This document shows positions 42,186 to 51,402 of a stretch of 64,000 nucleotides of DNA, piece by piece (within the stretch, counting starts at the first letter, position 1; each line of letters begins with the position of its first letter). The notes under the pieces were generated by a model. It was not told the origin of the DNA. It saw only the letters and a program-made list of their open reading frames with translations, and made no database searches. The stretch is from Streptomyces sp. NBC_01750. Its GTDB lineage: Bacteria; Actinomycetota; Actinomycetes; Streptomycetales; Streptomycetaceae. Made by a program: the position numbers and the translations under genes. The stretch lies in the NCBI RefSeq assembly GCF_035918095.1, contig NZ_CP109137.1, positions 6,574,001-6,638,000 of the forward strand. Reading direction: 5' to 3'.

Positions 42186-42857
42186 ATGCCCGAGCTGGTG
42201 TTCTTCTCCGGAACCATGGACTGCGGAAAGAGCACCCTCGCTCTTCAGATCGAGCACAACCGGTCCGCGCGCGGCCTCCAGGGCATGATCTTCACCCGCG
42301 ACGACCGCGCCGGTGAGGGCAAGCTGTCCTCCCGGCTCGGCCTGGTCACCGACGCGGTCGAGGCGGCGGAGGGCTTCGACTTCTACGCGTATCTCGTCGC
42401 CCATCTCTCCCAGGGCGGCCGCTGCGACTATGTGATCGCCGACGAGGCGCAGTTCCTTGCGCCCGAGCAGATCGACCAGCTCGCCCGTGTTGTCGACGAC
42501 CTCGACCTGGACGTCTTCGCCTTCGGTATCACCACCGACTTCCGCTCCAAGCTCTTCCCCGGCTCGCAGCGGCTCGTCGAGCTCGCCGACCGGGTCGAGG
42601 TACTGCAGGTCGAGGCGCTGTGCTGGTGCGGTGCGCGGGCCACGCACAACGCCCGTACCGTCGGCGGGATCATGGTCCTCGAGGGCGCGCAGGTCGTCGT
42701 GGGCGACGTCGACCAGTCGCCGGACGAGATCGGCTACGAGGTGCTCTGCCGGCGCCACCACCGGCGGCGGATGACGGCGGCCACCGCTCGCGCGGCCGCT
42801 CTCTCCCCGGACGTCCTGCCCGTCGAGGTCAGCGAGAGGCCGTCCGTACGATCGTGA
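42186..42857 (+). CDS. tdk: Thymidine kinase (type II)
   Basis: Salvages thymidine by phosphorylating it to dTMP. 223 residues. P-loop GTMDCGKST (residues 9-17), DEAQFL with the catalytic base Glu (about 88-93), lasso and zinc region CWCGARATHNAR and the paired CRRHHRRR, and the substrate-binding VVGDVDQSPDEIGYEVLC. These are the features of the bacterial/eukaryotic TK1-type tetrameric enzyme. Start is the ATG at 42186. Its last 29 bases overlap the 3' end of the VOC gene on the other strand. dUTPase, another dTTP-pathway enzyme, lies 14 kb away. Confidence 0.93.
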   Translation: MPELVFFSGTMDCGKSTLALQIEHNRSARGLQGMIFTRDDRAGEGKLSSRLGLVTDAVEAAEGFDFYAYLVAHLSQGGRCDYVIADEAQFLAPEQIDQLARVVDDLDLDVFAFGITTDFRSKLFPGSQRLVELADRVEVLQVEALCWCGARATHNARTVGGIMVLEGAQVVVGDVDQSPDEIGYEVLCRRHHRRRMTAATARAAALSPDVLPVEVSERPSVRS

Positions 42858-43599
42858 AGACCGCGCCCTCCGGGTCCGCGACGGTCGCGAGCCGGCCGCT
42901 GCTGCCGTCCCTCGGCGGCTGCAGCACATGCCCGCCGAGCTCCACCACCTGGCGTGCGGCCTCTTCGGTGTCCTCGACCTCGAAGTGGGTCATCCAGTGC
43001 GTGCCCCTGCGCGGAAGGGCCTGACCCACGCCGTGGAGGGCGGCCACCGGGCGCCCTGCCAGGTGCAGCGTCAGATAGTCGAAGTCGGCCGAGACGACCG
43101 CCTCCACCTCATAGCCGAAGACCGCCTCGTAGAACTTGCCGACGAACGACGTCTCCGGGGTCACCAGCTCGTTCCAGACGGGCGTGCCATGCGTGCCGTA
43201 CACGGCGGTGCCGCGGTGGGCTGCCGTCTGCCAGATGCCGAAGACCGCGCCCCCGGGGTCGGTCGCGATGGCCAGCCGGCCCGCGGCGCCCGCGTCCAGC
43301 GGGCCTACACCGACCGTCCCGCCGCGGCTTCTGATCGTCTCGGCGGTCACATCCGCGTCGTCGGTCGCCAGATAGGGCGTCCAGGCGATCGGCAGTTGCC
43401 GGCTGCTCGGGATCCGGCCGATGCCTGCGACCTCCTTGCCGTCGATCAGCGCGCGGACGTACGGACCCAACTGCTGGGGGCCGGGGGAGAACTCCCAGCC
43501 GAACAGAGCTCCGTAGAAATCCTGCGTCGCGTCAAGGCCGTGCACCATCAAGCTCACCCAGCAGGGTGTGCCGGGTGTGTGCCGAGTCGCCTCGGTCAT
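42829..43599 (-). CDS. VOC/glyoxalase-fold protein with two domains
   Basis: A 256-residue protein of two repeated vicinal-oxygen-chelate modules (about 10-125 and 135-255). Each has the beta-alpha-beta core: CWVSLMVHGLDATQDFYGAL with ATDPGGAVFGIWQ, and WNELVTPETSFVGKFYEAVF with VADPEGAVFTIVRT. Such two-domain proteins range from hydroxylase-like enzymes to antibiotic-binding proteins; the function here is unknown. The ATG at 43599 was preferred over the GTG two codons earlier for ribosome-site spacing (AGGAGAG). The end overlaps tdk by 29 bases. Confidence 0.85.
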   Translation of the reverse strand: MTEATRHTPGTPCWVSLMVHGLDATQDFYGALFGWEFSPGPQQLGPYVRALIDGKEVAGIGRIPSSRQLPIAWTPYLATDDADVTAETIRSRGGTVGVGPLDAGAAGRLAIATDPGGAVFGIWQTAAHRGTAVYGTHGTPVWNELVTPETSFVGKFYEAVFGYEVEAVVSADFDYLTLHLAGRPVAALHGVGQALPRRGTHWMTHFEVEDTEEAARQVVELGGHVLQPPRDGSSGRLATVADPEGAVFTIVRTASR

Positions 43600-43820
43600 C
43601 GTCACTCTCTCCTCGGACCATCGTGGTGGCCGTGCGGGGGGACCGGGATCCGTTGTGCGGAATGGCTGTGCCCCGTGCAGATGCTTGCACCACAGGGCGG
43701 CCTGCGTGCCCCGGCCGCGCCGGATTTGGCGGGTTCCCGCCGGAGGATGCCCTTTTTGGCACGTCTCATCCGCTCCGGCGGCGTTACGGGCCGGCCGGTC
43801 ACTGCGCGAGGATGGCTCTC

Positions 43821-44651
43821 ATGAACCCCACCATCTCCGCCACGGAACTCGCGAGCGAGCTGACCGGATCCCGCCGTCCGGTTCTTCTGGACGTCCGCTG
43901 GCAGCTCGGCGGACCGCACGGGCGGCCCGCGTACGAGGCCGGGCACATCCCCGGAGCGGTCTTCGTCGACCTGGATGCGGAACTGGCCGGTCCGCCCGGT
44001 GCGGGAGGCCGCCACCCGCTGCCCGAGCCGGATGCCTTCGGCGCGGTGATGCGCCGCGCCGGAGTATCGCCCGGTTCGCCGGTGGTGGCGTACGACGGCG
44101 GCCAGGGCTGGGCGGCGGCCCGCGCCTGGTGGCTGCTGCGCTGGACGGGCCACGAGGATGTGCGGGTCCTGGACGGCGGCCTCGCCGCCTGGACCGGGCC
44201 GTTGGAGACCGGGATTCCCTCTCCCGAGGAGGGCACGTTCGCCCCGAAGCCGGGGGCGCTCCCGCTGCTGGACGCGGACGCCGCCGCGGCACACGCCCGC
44301 TCCGGCCTGCTGCTCGACGCGCGCGCGGCGGAGCGCTATCGCGGCGACGTGGAGCCGATCGACCGCATCGGCGGTCACATCCCGGGCGCGGTCTCGGCCC
44401 CGACAGCCGAGAACGTGGCCGCGGACGGTCGCTTCCTTCCGCCCGAGACTCTTGCTGCCCGCTTCTCCGCACTGGGAGCCTCCGCGCAGGGGGATCCGGT
44501 CGGCGTCTACTGCGGCTCGGGCGTTTCCGCCGCACATGAGGCCCTGGCCCTGGAGATCGCGGGCTTCGAGCCGGCCCTGTACGCAGGCTCCTGGTCCGAG
44601 TGGTCCAACGACCCCCACCGCCCCGTGGCGAAGGGCCCACAACCGGCCTGA
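43821..44651 (+). CDS. Rhodanese-type thiosulfate/mercaptopyruvate sulfurtransferase
   Basis: A 276-residue two-domain sulfurtransferase that moves sulfane sulfur to cyanide or thiols. The N-terminal rhodanese domain (about 5-130) has VLLDVRWQLGG and YEAGHIPGAVFVDLD, with Asp instead of Cys at the active position (AYDGGQGWAA), as is normal. The C-terminal domain (about 150-270) has LLLDARAAERYRGD and the active Cys in VYCGSGVSAAH. The CGSGVSA loop fits the family. Start is the ATG at 43821 with GAGGA upstream. Convergent with sepH. Confidence 0.92.
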   Translation: MNPTISATELASELTGSRRPVLLDVRWQLGGPHGRPAYEAGHIPGAVFVDLDAELAGPPGAGGRHPLPEPDAFGAVMRRAGVSPGSPVVAYDGGQGWAAARAWWLLRWTGHEDVRVLDGGLAAWTGPLETGIPSPEEGTFAPKPGALPLLDADAAAAHARSGLLLDARAAERYRGDVEPIDRIGGHIPGAVSAPTAENVAADGRFLPPETLAARFSALGASAQGDPVGVYCGSGVSAAHEALALEIAGFEPALYAGSWSEWSNDPHRPVAKGPQPA

Positions 44652-44748
44652 CGGGCCCGACGGGAGGGGTGAGGCCCGGCCGGGGGCACGCCGCACACCT
44701 GCTTCGGGGGCGGGCGGGTGGAAGGGACCCCTGAGCGCGCGCAAGAAG

Positions 44749-44778
44749 GGGTCCGGCACGGGATACCGTGCCGGACCC
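44749..44778. terminator. Bidirectional terminator between rhodanese gene and sepH
   Basis: A perfect 13-bp stem, GGGTCCGGCACGG with CCGTGCCGGACCC, and a tetraloop, between converging genes. Confidence 0.85.
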
Positions 44779-44819
44779 TCTGGGTAACCGGAGCCTCCGG
44801 GCAATGGGACGTGTGCCCG

Positions 44820-45869
44820 CTAGTCCTGCTTCTTGCGCCGGGTGCCGAAGACGATCTCGTCCCAGCTCGGTACCGCCGCCCGGCGGCCGGGGCGGACACC
44901 GTCCGCCTCCGCCTGGCGGTCCGTGGTGCCCGTCAGGCGGTCGCGGTGACCGGCCACCGAACGCGGCATCAGCACATCCGCGTACGCCGACCCCGCACCC
45001 GCCGAGGCCGCAGGGGCCACCGGCTCCTCCGCCTCGGGCTCCTGGACGGGCTCGGTGGCCGACGGCTCCGGTGGTGCCGGGCGCTCGGGGACGACCATGT
45101 CGCCGCGGAAACTCGGCACCGCTTCCAGCAGACTCGTCAGGGAGTCCCGCTCCCCGCCGCTCTCCTCCGGTTCGGCCGACGGCGCGGTCGGCCGCTCCAA
45201 CTGCCGGTCGAGGGCGCGGTCCAGCGGCCTGTCACGCGGCAGCCGTGCGATGCGCGGTACGAACGGAAAGCTCGGCTCCTGCGTCGCCGCGATCGTGTCG
45301 TCGGTCTCGCCGATCAGCGCACGCGCCTCGTCGTCGACGGCCTGGACGAGCCGCCGCGGCGGGTCGTACGTCCAGCTCGCCGAGTGCGGCTCACCCGCCA
45401 CCCGGTAGACCAGCAGCACCTCCCAGGTGCCGTCGTCGCGGCGCCAGGAGTCCCACAGCACGGTGTCCTTCTCGGCGCCGCGCAGCGTCAGCCGCTCCTG
45501 CACCGCCTCGCCGAGCTGAGGCCCGGTGTTCTCGCCGGGACGGCGTACGGGCGTCTTGCGGGCCCGCTCCGCCATGAAAGCGCGCTCCGCGAGCACAGGC
45601 CCCTCGAAGCGGCGCACCCGGTCGACCGGAATTCCGGCAAACTGGGCGACCTCTTCCGCGGAGGCGCCGGCACGTATACGGGCCTGGATGTCGCGGGGAC
45701 GGAGATGGCTCTCCACCTCGATCTCGATCTGGCCGAGGCGGGCGCGGTCATTGCGTACGGCAGCGCGCAGCCGCTCATCGATCGGAAGCGTGTATTCCGT
45801 GCTGTCCGCAGCCTTGAGCACCAGTCGTGTGCCGTCGTTGGAGACGGCCACGACACGCAGTTCGGGCAT
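44820..45869 (-). CDS. sepH: Septation protein SepH (DUF3071)
   Basis: An actinobacterial cell-division protein that binds FtsZ and stimulates its assembly at septa. 349 residues. The N-terminal DUF3071 domain (about 1-165) begins MPELRVVAVSNDGTRLVLKA and contains a helix-turn-helix-like part, RPRDIQARIRAGASAEEVAQ. A conserved WDSWRRDDGTWEVLLVYRVA segment follows near residue 148. The rest is acidic/Pro-rich and disordered, ending in a short conserved tail, VPSWDEIVFGTRRKKQD. Start is the ATG at 45869 after GGGAGG. Stand-alone gene with a strong terminator. Confidence 0.93.
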   Translation of the reverse strand: MPELRVVAVSNDGTRLVLKAADSTEYTLPIDERLRAAVRNDRARLGQIEIEVESHLRPRDIQARIRAGASAEEVAQFAGIPVDRVRRFEGPVLAERAFMAERARKTPVRRPGENTGPQLGEAVQERLTLRGAEKDTVLWDSWRRDDGTWEVLLVYRVAGEPHSASWTYDPPRRLVQAVDDEARALIGETDDTIAATQEPSFPFVPRIARLPRDRPLDRALDRQLERPTAPSAEPEESGGERDSLTSLLEAVPSFRGDMVVPERPAPPEPSATEPVQEPEAEEPVAPAASAGAGSAYADVLMPRSVAGHRDRLTGTTDRQAEADGVRPGRRAAVPSWDEIVFGTRRKKQD

Positions 45870-46358
45870 GGGGACCTCCCGGGTGGTGCCTGCCGACGTC
45901 ACGTGCGTCGCTGCTTCCGCTAGTCGAGTGTGGCCTGCCCGGGTGCAGCCTGCCACAACCTTGCCGAGTTGCCCGGCGTGTCGGGCACAGGCCCTGGAAC
46001 GCCGTTATGGCACGGTTACCTGTTTGCGACTCTGAGTGACTGGCCTGTCACTCTCCGCATCGGGTACCCGTGCGGTGCCGCGGCGCCGCCGGATCGAGCG
46101 CCGCTTTCGGCCCCCTACCTGGGGTCCCACCACCCGAGAGGGAGGCCGGGCCCAGGGCTCGCCACAGTACTCCATTCGGGCCACGGGGGTGGACCGCCGC
46201 GCCGCCGAACTTCTCCAGGGGTGCGGGGGGTTGGGCCTCCGGGGCATGCGTGACCAGGTGTTCTGATTCACGGAATCTGCCCAAAGGGAACTATTCGCTT
46301 CGCTCAAATGTCCCTACTGGGTGCACGGCGGGTCAGATGGGCGAGCATGGGTGGAAAG
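45870..46358. other. 489-base gap upstream of sepH
   Basis: Should contain the sepH promoter (-) and the remnant's promoter (+). Several frames stay open because of the high GC, but none has codon use or similarity of a real gene. No RNA gene, strong hairpin or repeat was recognised. The gap may be partly derived from the deletion seen in the adjacent broken gene. Confidence 0.45.
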
Positions 46359-46743
46359 ATGGATCAGAAGCGTGGCAGCGCGACAAAGCAGAAGGAACTG
46401 AGCGAAGCAAAGGAAAAGAGCGGAAAGCGGCTGGATCTGAACCTCCCTCAGGTCGCGGGCAGTGCGCTGGCGGCGATCGCGGCGGCGGTGCCGGCAGGAA
46501 TCCGGCCAGGGCCGGAGCCAGGACAACGACCAGACCCCCAACACCCGTACCGGCAAAGGCCGGTCCGCGGACCCCGGCTCCGGGCAGGGCGACGGCGGCA
46601 CATCCGCAGCCCCCACGCCCGACCCTTCGAAGTCCAGCGGCGGCGACCCGACGCCGGCACCCACCCCGACGCCGTCCGGCTCCGTCGGCACGACCCCGGT
46701 CCCTCGGCCCGGCGCCGGAGCCGGTACGACGGCCGGACAGTGA
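46359..46743 (+). pseudogene. Remnant of a membrane protein gene, deleted and frameshifted
   Basis: The first about 45 codons read MDQKRGSATKQKELSEAKEK and on to LNLPQVAGSALAAIAAAV, which I recognise as the start of a conserved Streptomyces membrane protein. Directly after, near 46490, the sense moves to another frame, which runs to a stop at 46743 with a Gly/Ser/Thr/Pro-rich tail (PNTRTGKGRSADPGSGQGDG, PTPAPTPTPSG). The hydrophobic middle expected between them is missing. The simplest reading is an internal deletion that also broke the frame. An assembly or sequencing fault is possible. Start is the ATG at 46359. Confidence 0.6.
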
Positions 46744-46750
46744 ACGGTCG

Positions 46751-48070
46751 TCAGTCGCCCAGCACCCGGCGGAGGTAGTCGTTGCCGAACAGCCGTTCCG
46801 GATCCAGCCGGTCCCGCAGTGCCGTGAACTCACCGAACCGCGGATACACCCCGGCGAAGTACTCCGCGTCCCGCGTGTGCACCTTGCCCCAGTGCGGCCG
46901 GCCGCCGTGCGAGGTCATGATCCTCTCCACCGCCGTGAAGTACGACCGGTACGGCGTGCCCCTGTAGAGGTGCACGGCGATGTACGCGGTCTCCCGGCCC
47001 GACGCCGTGGAGAGCGCGATGTCGTCCGCCGGGGCTGTACGCACCTCAACCGGGAAGCTCACACGCAGCGGTGAGCTCTCGATCATCGCCTTGACCTCGC
47101 GCAGCGCCCCGACCGCCGCCTCACGCGGAAGCGCGTACTCCATCTCCACGAACCGCACCCGGCGCGGAGAGGTGAAAACCTTGTACGGGATGTCCGTGTA
47201 CGTACGGGCGGAGAGGGCGCGGCTGGAGATCTTGGCGATTGTCGGAATCGTCAAGGGCGCGGCCCGGCCGAGCGAACAGGCAAGCTGGAACACGCCGTTG
47301 GAGAGCAGCTCGTCCTCGATCCAGCCGCTGATCTGTCCGGGCGGAGCGGCGGGACCCGCGCTGCGGTTGTTGCGCTTGGTATTGCAGTTGCCAGTGTGCG
47401 GGAACCAGTAGAACTCGAAGTGCTCGTTCTCCGCGAAGAGCGCGTCGAATTCGGCCGTGACCTTGTCGAAGGTCATCGGTTCCTCACGAGCCGTCAGCAA
47501 GAAGACCGGCTCCACGGCGAAGGTGATCGCGGCGATGACGCCCAGTGCGCCGAGCCCGATCCGGGCCGCCGCGAAGATCTCCGGATTCTCCTTCTCGGAG
47601 CAGGTCAGCAGCGAGCCGTCCGCCGTGACCAGCTCAAGTGCCTTGATCTGCGCCGCGATCGAGGCCGATTCGCGGCCTGTGCCGTGCGTGCCGGTCGATG
47701 TCGCGCCCGCGACCGTCTGATCCATGATGTCGCCCATATTCGTGAGCGACAGGCCCTCGCGGGCGAGGGCCGCGTTCAGCCGCTTGAGCGGAGTGCCGGC
47801 CTCGACGGTCACGGTCATCGCCGTGCGGTCGATCTCCCGGATCCCGGTCAGCAGATCCGGCCGTATCAGCACCCCGTCGGTGGCGGCAGTGGCGGTGAAG
47901 GAGTGTCCCGTGCCGACGGCCTTCACCCTCAGCCCGTCCCCGGCCGCCTGACGGACGGCGTCGGCGAGCTCCCGGGCGGAGGCGGGCGAGACCTCCCGTA
48001 CCGGACGGGCGGTGACATTCCCCGCCCAGTTACGCCACGTGCTGCGCCCCGTCCTCGTAATCCCGCTCAC
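46751..48070 (-). CDS. FAD-linked sugar-lactone oxidase (D-arabinono-1,4-lactone oxidase family)
   Basis: A 439-residue flavoenzyme of the aldonolactone/alditol oxidase family. The FAD domain (about 15-190) has the His-flavin motif VGTGHSFTATAATDG and GDIMDQTVAGATSTGTHGTG, then LGALGVIAAITFAVEP. The ALO domain carries HWGKVHTRD near the C-terminus, with the active-site HWGK. The sugar or polyol substrate is uncertain. Start is the GTG at 48070 after GGGAGGGG. Its first 41 bases lie inside the end of the upstream MFS gene, so the pair is likely one transcript. It converges with the remnant gene. Confidence 0.9.
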   Translation of the reverse strand: MSGITRTGRSTWRNWAGNVTARPVREVSPASARELADAVRQAAGDGLRVKAVGTGHSFTATAATDGVLIRPDLLTGIREIDRTAMTVTVEAGTPLKRLNAALAREGLSLTNMGDIMDQTVAGATSTGTHGTGRESASIAAQIKALELVTADGSLLTCSEKENPEIFAAARIGLGALGVIAAITFAVEPVFLLTAREEPMTFDKVTAEFDALFAENEHFEFYWFPHTGNCNTKRNNRSAGPAAPPGQISGWIEDELLSNGVFQLACSLGRAAPLTIPTIAKISSRALSARTYTDIPYKVFTSPRRVRFVEMEYALPREAAVGALREVKAMIESSPLRVSFPVEVRTAPADDIALSTASGRETAYIAVHLYRGTPYRSYFTAVERIMTSHGGRPHWGKVHTRDAEYFAGVYPRFGEFTALRDRLDPERLFGNDYLRRVLGD

Positions 48071-49271
48071 GCTGCCCCTCCCGCGTCGGCACCGGCTTGG
48101 CCAGCCGGCGGTACCCCAGGAACGCCACCACGGCCGCGATTGCTCCCGCCACGGCGGGCACCACGTAACCCGCGCCCGCCCCGGACGCGTCGACCGTCCA
48201 GCCTGCGGCCGACGAGCCGAGCGCCACACCGACCGCGAGCCCGGTACTGGTCCAGGTCATGCCCTCGGTCAGCTTGGTGCGCGGTACGTGCGCTTCGACG
48301 AGGGCCATCGTGGTCACCATCGTGGGTGCGATGGACAGGCCCGCGACAAAGAGCGCCACGGCCAGGAAGGGAAGGTTCCCGGCCAGTTGGAGGGGGATCA
48401 TACTCACGGCCATCGCACACACTCCCACCAGCCACCTTCGGGAGGCCGGGCCCTGGAGGTGCAGCAGTCCGAACACAGCGCCGGCGAGGCAGGACCCGAG
48501 CGCGTACACCGCGAGGACCAGGCTCGCCGCGGCCTTGTGACCCTGCTCCTCGGCGAAGGCGACCGTGACGACGTCGACCGCGCCGAAGATCGCGCCGGTG
48601 GCGACGAAGGTGGCCACCAGGACCTGCAGTCCGGGGGAGCGGAGGGCGGAGCCGCCGGTGTGGTGGTCGCGCGGATGCGGCACAGGCTCGGTGGCGCGCT
48701 GAGCGGTCAGCCAGAAGACGCCGACGAGCAGGAACGCGGCGGCGAGCAGCGGGCCCGCCTCAGGGAACCAGGCGGTGGAGAGCCCGATGGAGATGATCGG
48801 TCCGATGATGAAGCAGATCTCGTCGACGATCGACTCCCACGAGTACGCGGTGTGCAGCGCACGCGGCAGCCCCCGGTAGATCTCGGCCCAGCGGGCCCGG
48901 ATCATCGAGCCCACGCTCGGCACACAGCCGGCGGCCGCGGCGAAGACGAACAGCGTCCAGTCCGGGGCCTCTTGGTGGGCGCAGATCAGCAGACCGGTGA
49001 CCGCCGCCACCGAGACGAGCGTGGCGGGGCGCAGCACGCGCGCCTGACCGTGCCGGTCGACGAGCCGGGAGATCTGCGGACCGACCGCCGCGGCCGACAT
49101 CGCCAGGGTCGCGGAGAGCGCGCCCGCAAGCCCGTAACGCCCAGTGAGCTGCGAAACCATCGTCACAATCCCGATGGCCATCATCGACAGCGGCATACGA
49201 CCGAAGAAGCCGGCGGCGGAGAACCCCTTGCTGCCGGGGGCGGCGAAGATGGCGCGGTACGGACTGGGCAA
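48030..49271 (-). CDS. Major facilitator superfamily transporter
   Basis: A 413-residue membrane protein with about 12 transmembrane helices and a short central loop (TEPVPHPRDHHTGG near residue 200). Marks include GPQISRLVDRHGQARVL, the MFS loop 2-3 motif, and GSMIRARWAEIYRGLPRALH. The start is the TTG at 49271 with GGAG upstream; no ATG/GTG start fits the first helix better. It overlaps the oxidase gene by 41 bases, so the two are likely cotranscribed and might serve the same compound. The substrate is unknown. Confidence 0.85.
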   Translation of the reverse strand: MPSPYRAIFAAPGSKGFSAAGFFGRMPLSMMAIGIVTMVSQLTGRYGLAGALSATLAMSAAAVGPQISRLVDRHGQARVLRPATLVSVAAVTGLLICAHQEAPDWTLFVFAAAAGCVPSVGSMIRARWAEIYRGLPRALHTAYSWESIVDEICFIIGPIISIGLSTAWFPEAGPLLAAAFLLVGVFWLTAQRATEPVPHPRDHHTGGSALRSPGLQVLVATFVATGAIFGAVDVVTVAFAEEQGHKAAASLVLAVYALGSCLAGAVFGLLHLQGPASRRWLVGVCAMAVSMIPLQLAGNLPFLAVALFVAGLSIAPTMVTTMALVEAHVPRTKLTEGMTWTSTGLAVGVALGSSAAGWTVDASGAGAGYVVPAVAGAIAAVVAFLGYRRLAKPVPTREGQRERDYEDGAQHVA

Positions 49272-49379
49272 GGGGCGCTCCGGTAAGGCGTACGAGTGGC
49301 GTTCACAGATTACGTCCGTAGGGCGGTCCGGCGCACGGCGGTTTTTCCGCGGTCAGAGGCGGGTGGCAGGATCGGTCCC

Positions 49380-50507
49380 ATGTCCGATCAGCGCGATCCA
49401 GCCCCTTACGACGCCCTGCTGCTCCTCTCCTTCGGCGGCCCAGAAGGCCCGGACGACGTCGTCCCGTTCCTGGAGAACGTGACGCGCGGCCGCGGCATCC
49501 CCAAGGAACGGCTCAAGGAGGTGGGTCAGCACTACTTCCTGTTCGGCGGGGTCAGCCCCATCAACGAACAGAACCGCGCTCTGCTGGACGCCCTGCGCAA
49601 GGACTTCGCCGAGCACGGCCTGGACCTGCCTGTGCACTGGGGCAACCGGAACTGGGCGCCGTATCTGACCGACACCCTGCGCGAGATGGTCGTGCAGGGC
49701 CACCGGCGCATCGCCGTACTCGCCACCAGTGCGTACGCCTCGTACTCGGGCTGCCGGCAGTACCGCGAGAACCTCGCGGACGCGCTGGCCACGCTGGAGG
49801 CGGAAGGCCTCGAGCTGCCGCGCGTGGACAAGCTGCGGCACTACTTCAACCACCCCGGTTTTGTACGGCCCATGATGGAAGGCGTCCTGGAGTCCCTCGC
49901 GGATCTCCCCGACGAGGTGCGGGCAGGCGCCCGGCTGGCCTTCACCACCCACTCCATCCCGATGTCCGCCGCCGACGCGTCGGGCACGGCGGAGGAGCAC
50001 GGCGAGGGCGGTGCGTACGTACGACAGCACCTGGACGTGGCCCGGCTGATCGCGGACGCCGTGCGCGAGGAGACGGGTGTCGAGCACCCCTGGGAGCTCG
50101 TCTATCAGTCCCGCAGTGGCGCCCCGCACATCCCGTGGCTGGAGCCGGACATCGGCGAGCACCTGGAGGAGTTGCATGCCGCGGGCGCGCCTGCCGTGGT
50201 GATGGTGCCCATCGGCTTCGTCTCGGACCATATGGAGGTCCTCTACGACCTCGACACGGAGGCCACCGCCAAGGCCGCCGAGCTGGGTCTGCCCGTGCGG
50301 CGGGCGTCGACGGTGGGCGCCGACCCGCGCTTCGCCGCGGCCGTACGGGACCTGGTCCTGGAGCGTGCGGCGACCGAACGGGGCGTGCGCGCCGAACGGT
50401 GCGCGCTGGGAAGCCTCGGCCCCTCCCACGACCTCTGTCCGGTCGGCTGCTGTCCGGCCCGGACGCCGAAGCCCGCGGCCGCCGGTGCCGACAGCCCCTA
50501 CGCGTAA
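49380..50507 (+). CDS. hemH: Ferrochelatase (coproporphyrin III type in actinobacteria)
   Basis: Inserts ferrous iron into the porphyrin late in heme synthesis. In actinobacteria the substrate is coproporphyrin III (also named cpfC). 375 residues from the ATG at 49380. Motifs: [20 protein letters not shown] (N-terminal), GRGIPKERL, the metal-site His in [32 protein letters not shown], and [16 protein letters not shown] with the acidic residues. Cysteines at YSGC and in [19 protein letters not shown] near the C-terminus fit a [2Fe-2S] cluster. Inositol monophosphatase follows 9 bases on, a probable operon. Confidence 0.93.
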   Translation: MSDQRDPAPYDALLLLSFGGPEGPDDVVPFLENVTRGRGIPKERLKEVGQHYFLFGGVSPINEQNRALLDALRKDFAEHGLDLPVHWGNRNWAPYLTDTLREMVVQGHRRIAVLATSAYASYSGCRQYRENLADALATLEAEGLELPRVDKLRHYFNHPGFVRPMMEGVLESLADLPDEVRAGARLAFTTHSIPMSAADASGTAEEHGEGGAYVRQHLDVARLIADAVREETGVEHPWELVYQSRSGAPHIPWLEPDIGEHLEELHAAGAPAVVMVPIGFVSDHMEVLYDLDTEATAKAAELGLPVRRASTVGADPRFAAAVRDLVLERAATERGVRAERCALGSLGPSHDLCPVGCCPARTPKPAAAGADSPYA

Positions 50508-50516
50508 GGAATACCT

Positions 50517-51317
50517 GTGACCGACCCCCTCCTGTCCGAACTTCTCGACCTGGCTCTCGAGGCCGCCCGCCGGGCCGGGGAGCTGCTGCGCGACGGCCGC
50601 CCCGCCGACCTGGGCGTCGCCGCGGTCAAGTCCAGCCCCATCGACATCGTCACCGAGATGGACATCGCGGCGGAGAAGCTCATCACGGGGTTCCTGGCCG
50701 ATCGCCGCCCGGAAGACGGGATCCTCGGCGAGGAAGGCGCCTCCACCACCGGCACCAGCGGTGTGCGCTGGGTCATCGACCCGCTCGACGGCACTGTCAA
50801 CTACCTCTACGGGCTGCCGACCTGGGCGGTCTCCATCGGTGTCGAGCGCGAGGGCGAGACGGTCGTCGCGGTCGTCGAGGCCCCGATGCGCCGCGAGACC
50901 TACCGTGCGGTGCTCGGCGGCGGCGCGTACGCCAACGACAGGCCCCTGCGCTGCCGTCCCGCGCCTCCGCTGGACCAGGCCCTGGTCTCCACCGGCTTCA
51001 ACTACGTCGCGACCGTACGCACCCACCAGGCGGACGTCGCCCGGCAGCTCATCCCGCGACTGCGCGACATCCGCCGCAGCGGCTCCGCGGCAGTCGACCT
51101 CTGTGACGTCGCCGCCGGCCGCCTGGACGGCTACTACGAGCGCGGCCTCAGCCCCTGGGACCTGTCGGCGGGCGACCTGATCGCGCGCGAGGCGGGGGCG
51201 CTGACCGGTGGCAGGCCGGGCGATACGGCGAACGGCGATCTGGCGGTCGCGGCGAGCCCTGGCGTATTCGAGCCGCTGCAGTCCCTGCTGGAGGAGTTCG
51301 GCGCCTGGCACGACTAG
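50517..51317 (+). CDS. Inositol monophosphatase family protein
   Basis: A 266-residue Mg/Li-type phosphatase. Metal-binding motif DPLDGTVNYLYGLPTWA (about 86-102), preceded by the Glu of LGEEGAS, and a C-terminal SPWDLSAGDLIAREAGALTG (about 203-222). The substrate is likely inositol phosphate, or a histidinol phosphate or nucleotide; this is not resolved. Start is the GTG at 50517 (AAGGA upstream), 9 bases after hemH. A strong hairpin follows. Confidence 0.92.
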   Translation: MTDPLLSELLDLALEAARRAGELLRDGRPADLGVAAVKSSPIDIVTEMDIAAEKLITGFLADRRPEDGILGEEGASTTGTSGVRWVIDPLDGTVNYLYGLPTWAVSIGVEREGETVVAVVEAPMRRETYRAVLGGGAYANDRPLRCRPAPPLDQALVSTGFNYVATVRTHQADVARQLIPRLRDIRRSGSAAVDLCDVAAGRLDGYYERGLSPWDLSAGDLIAREAGALTGGRPGDTANGDLAVAASPGVFEPLQSLLEEFGAWHD

Positions 51318-51335
51318 ATCGGCCCGGCACCGCGC

Positions 51336-51380
51336 ACAAGTGGGCCCCGACACCGTCCTGCGGCGTCGGGGCCCACTTGT
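51336..51380. terminator. Bidirectional terminator after the phosphatase gene
   Basis: A perfect 16-bp stem, ACAAGTGGGCCCCGAC with GTCGGGGCCCACTTGT, and a 13-base loop. It lies between converging genes. Confidence 0.88.
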
Positions 51381-51402
51381 ATCGGAGGTTGTACGGCTCG
51401 CG

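Noticed and set aside
46036..46266. Short plus-strand frame in the gap after sepH
   Set aside because: Arg-rich, no start signal, no similarity recognised.
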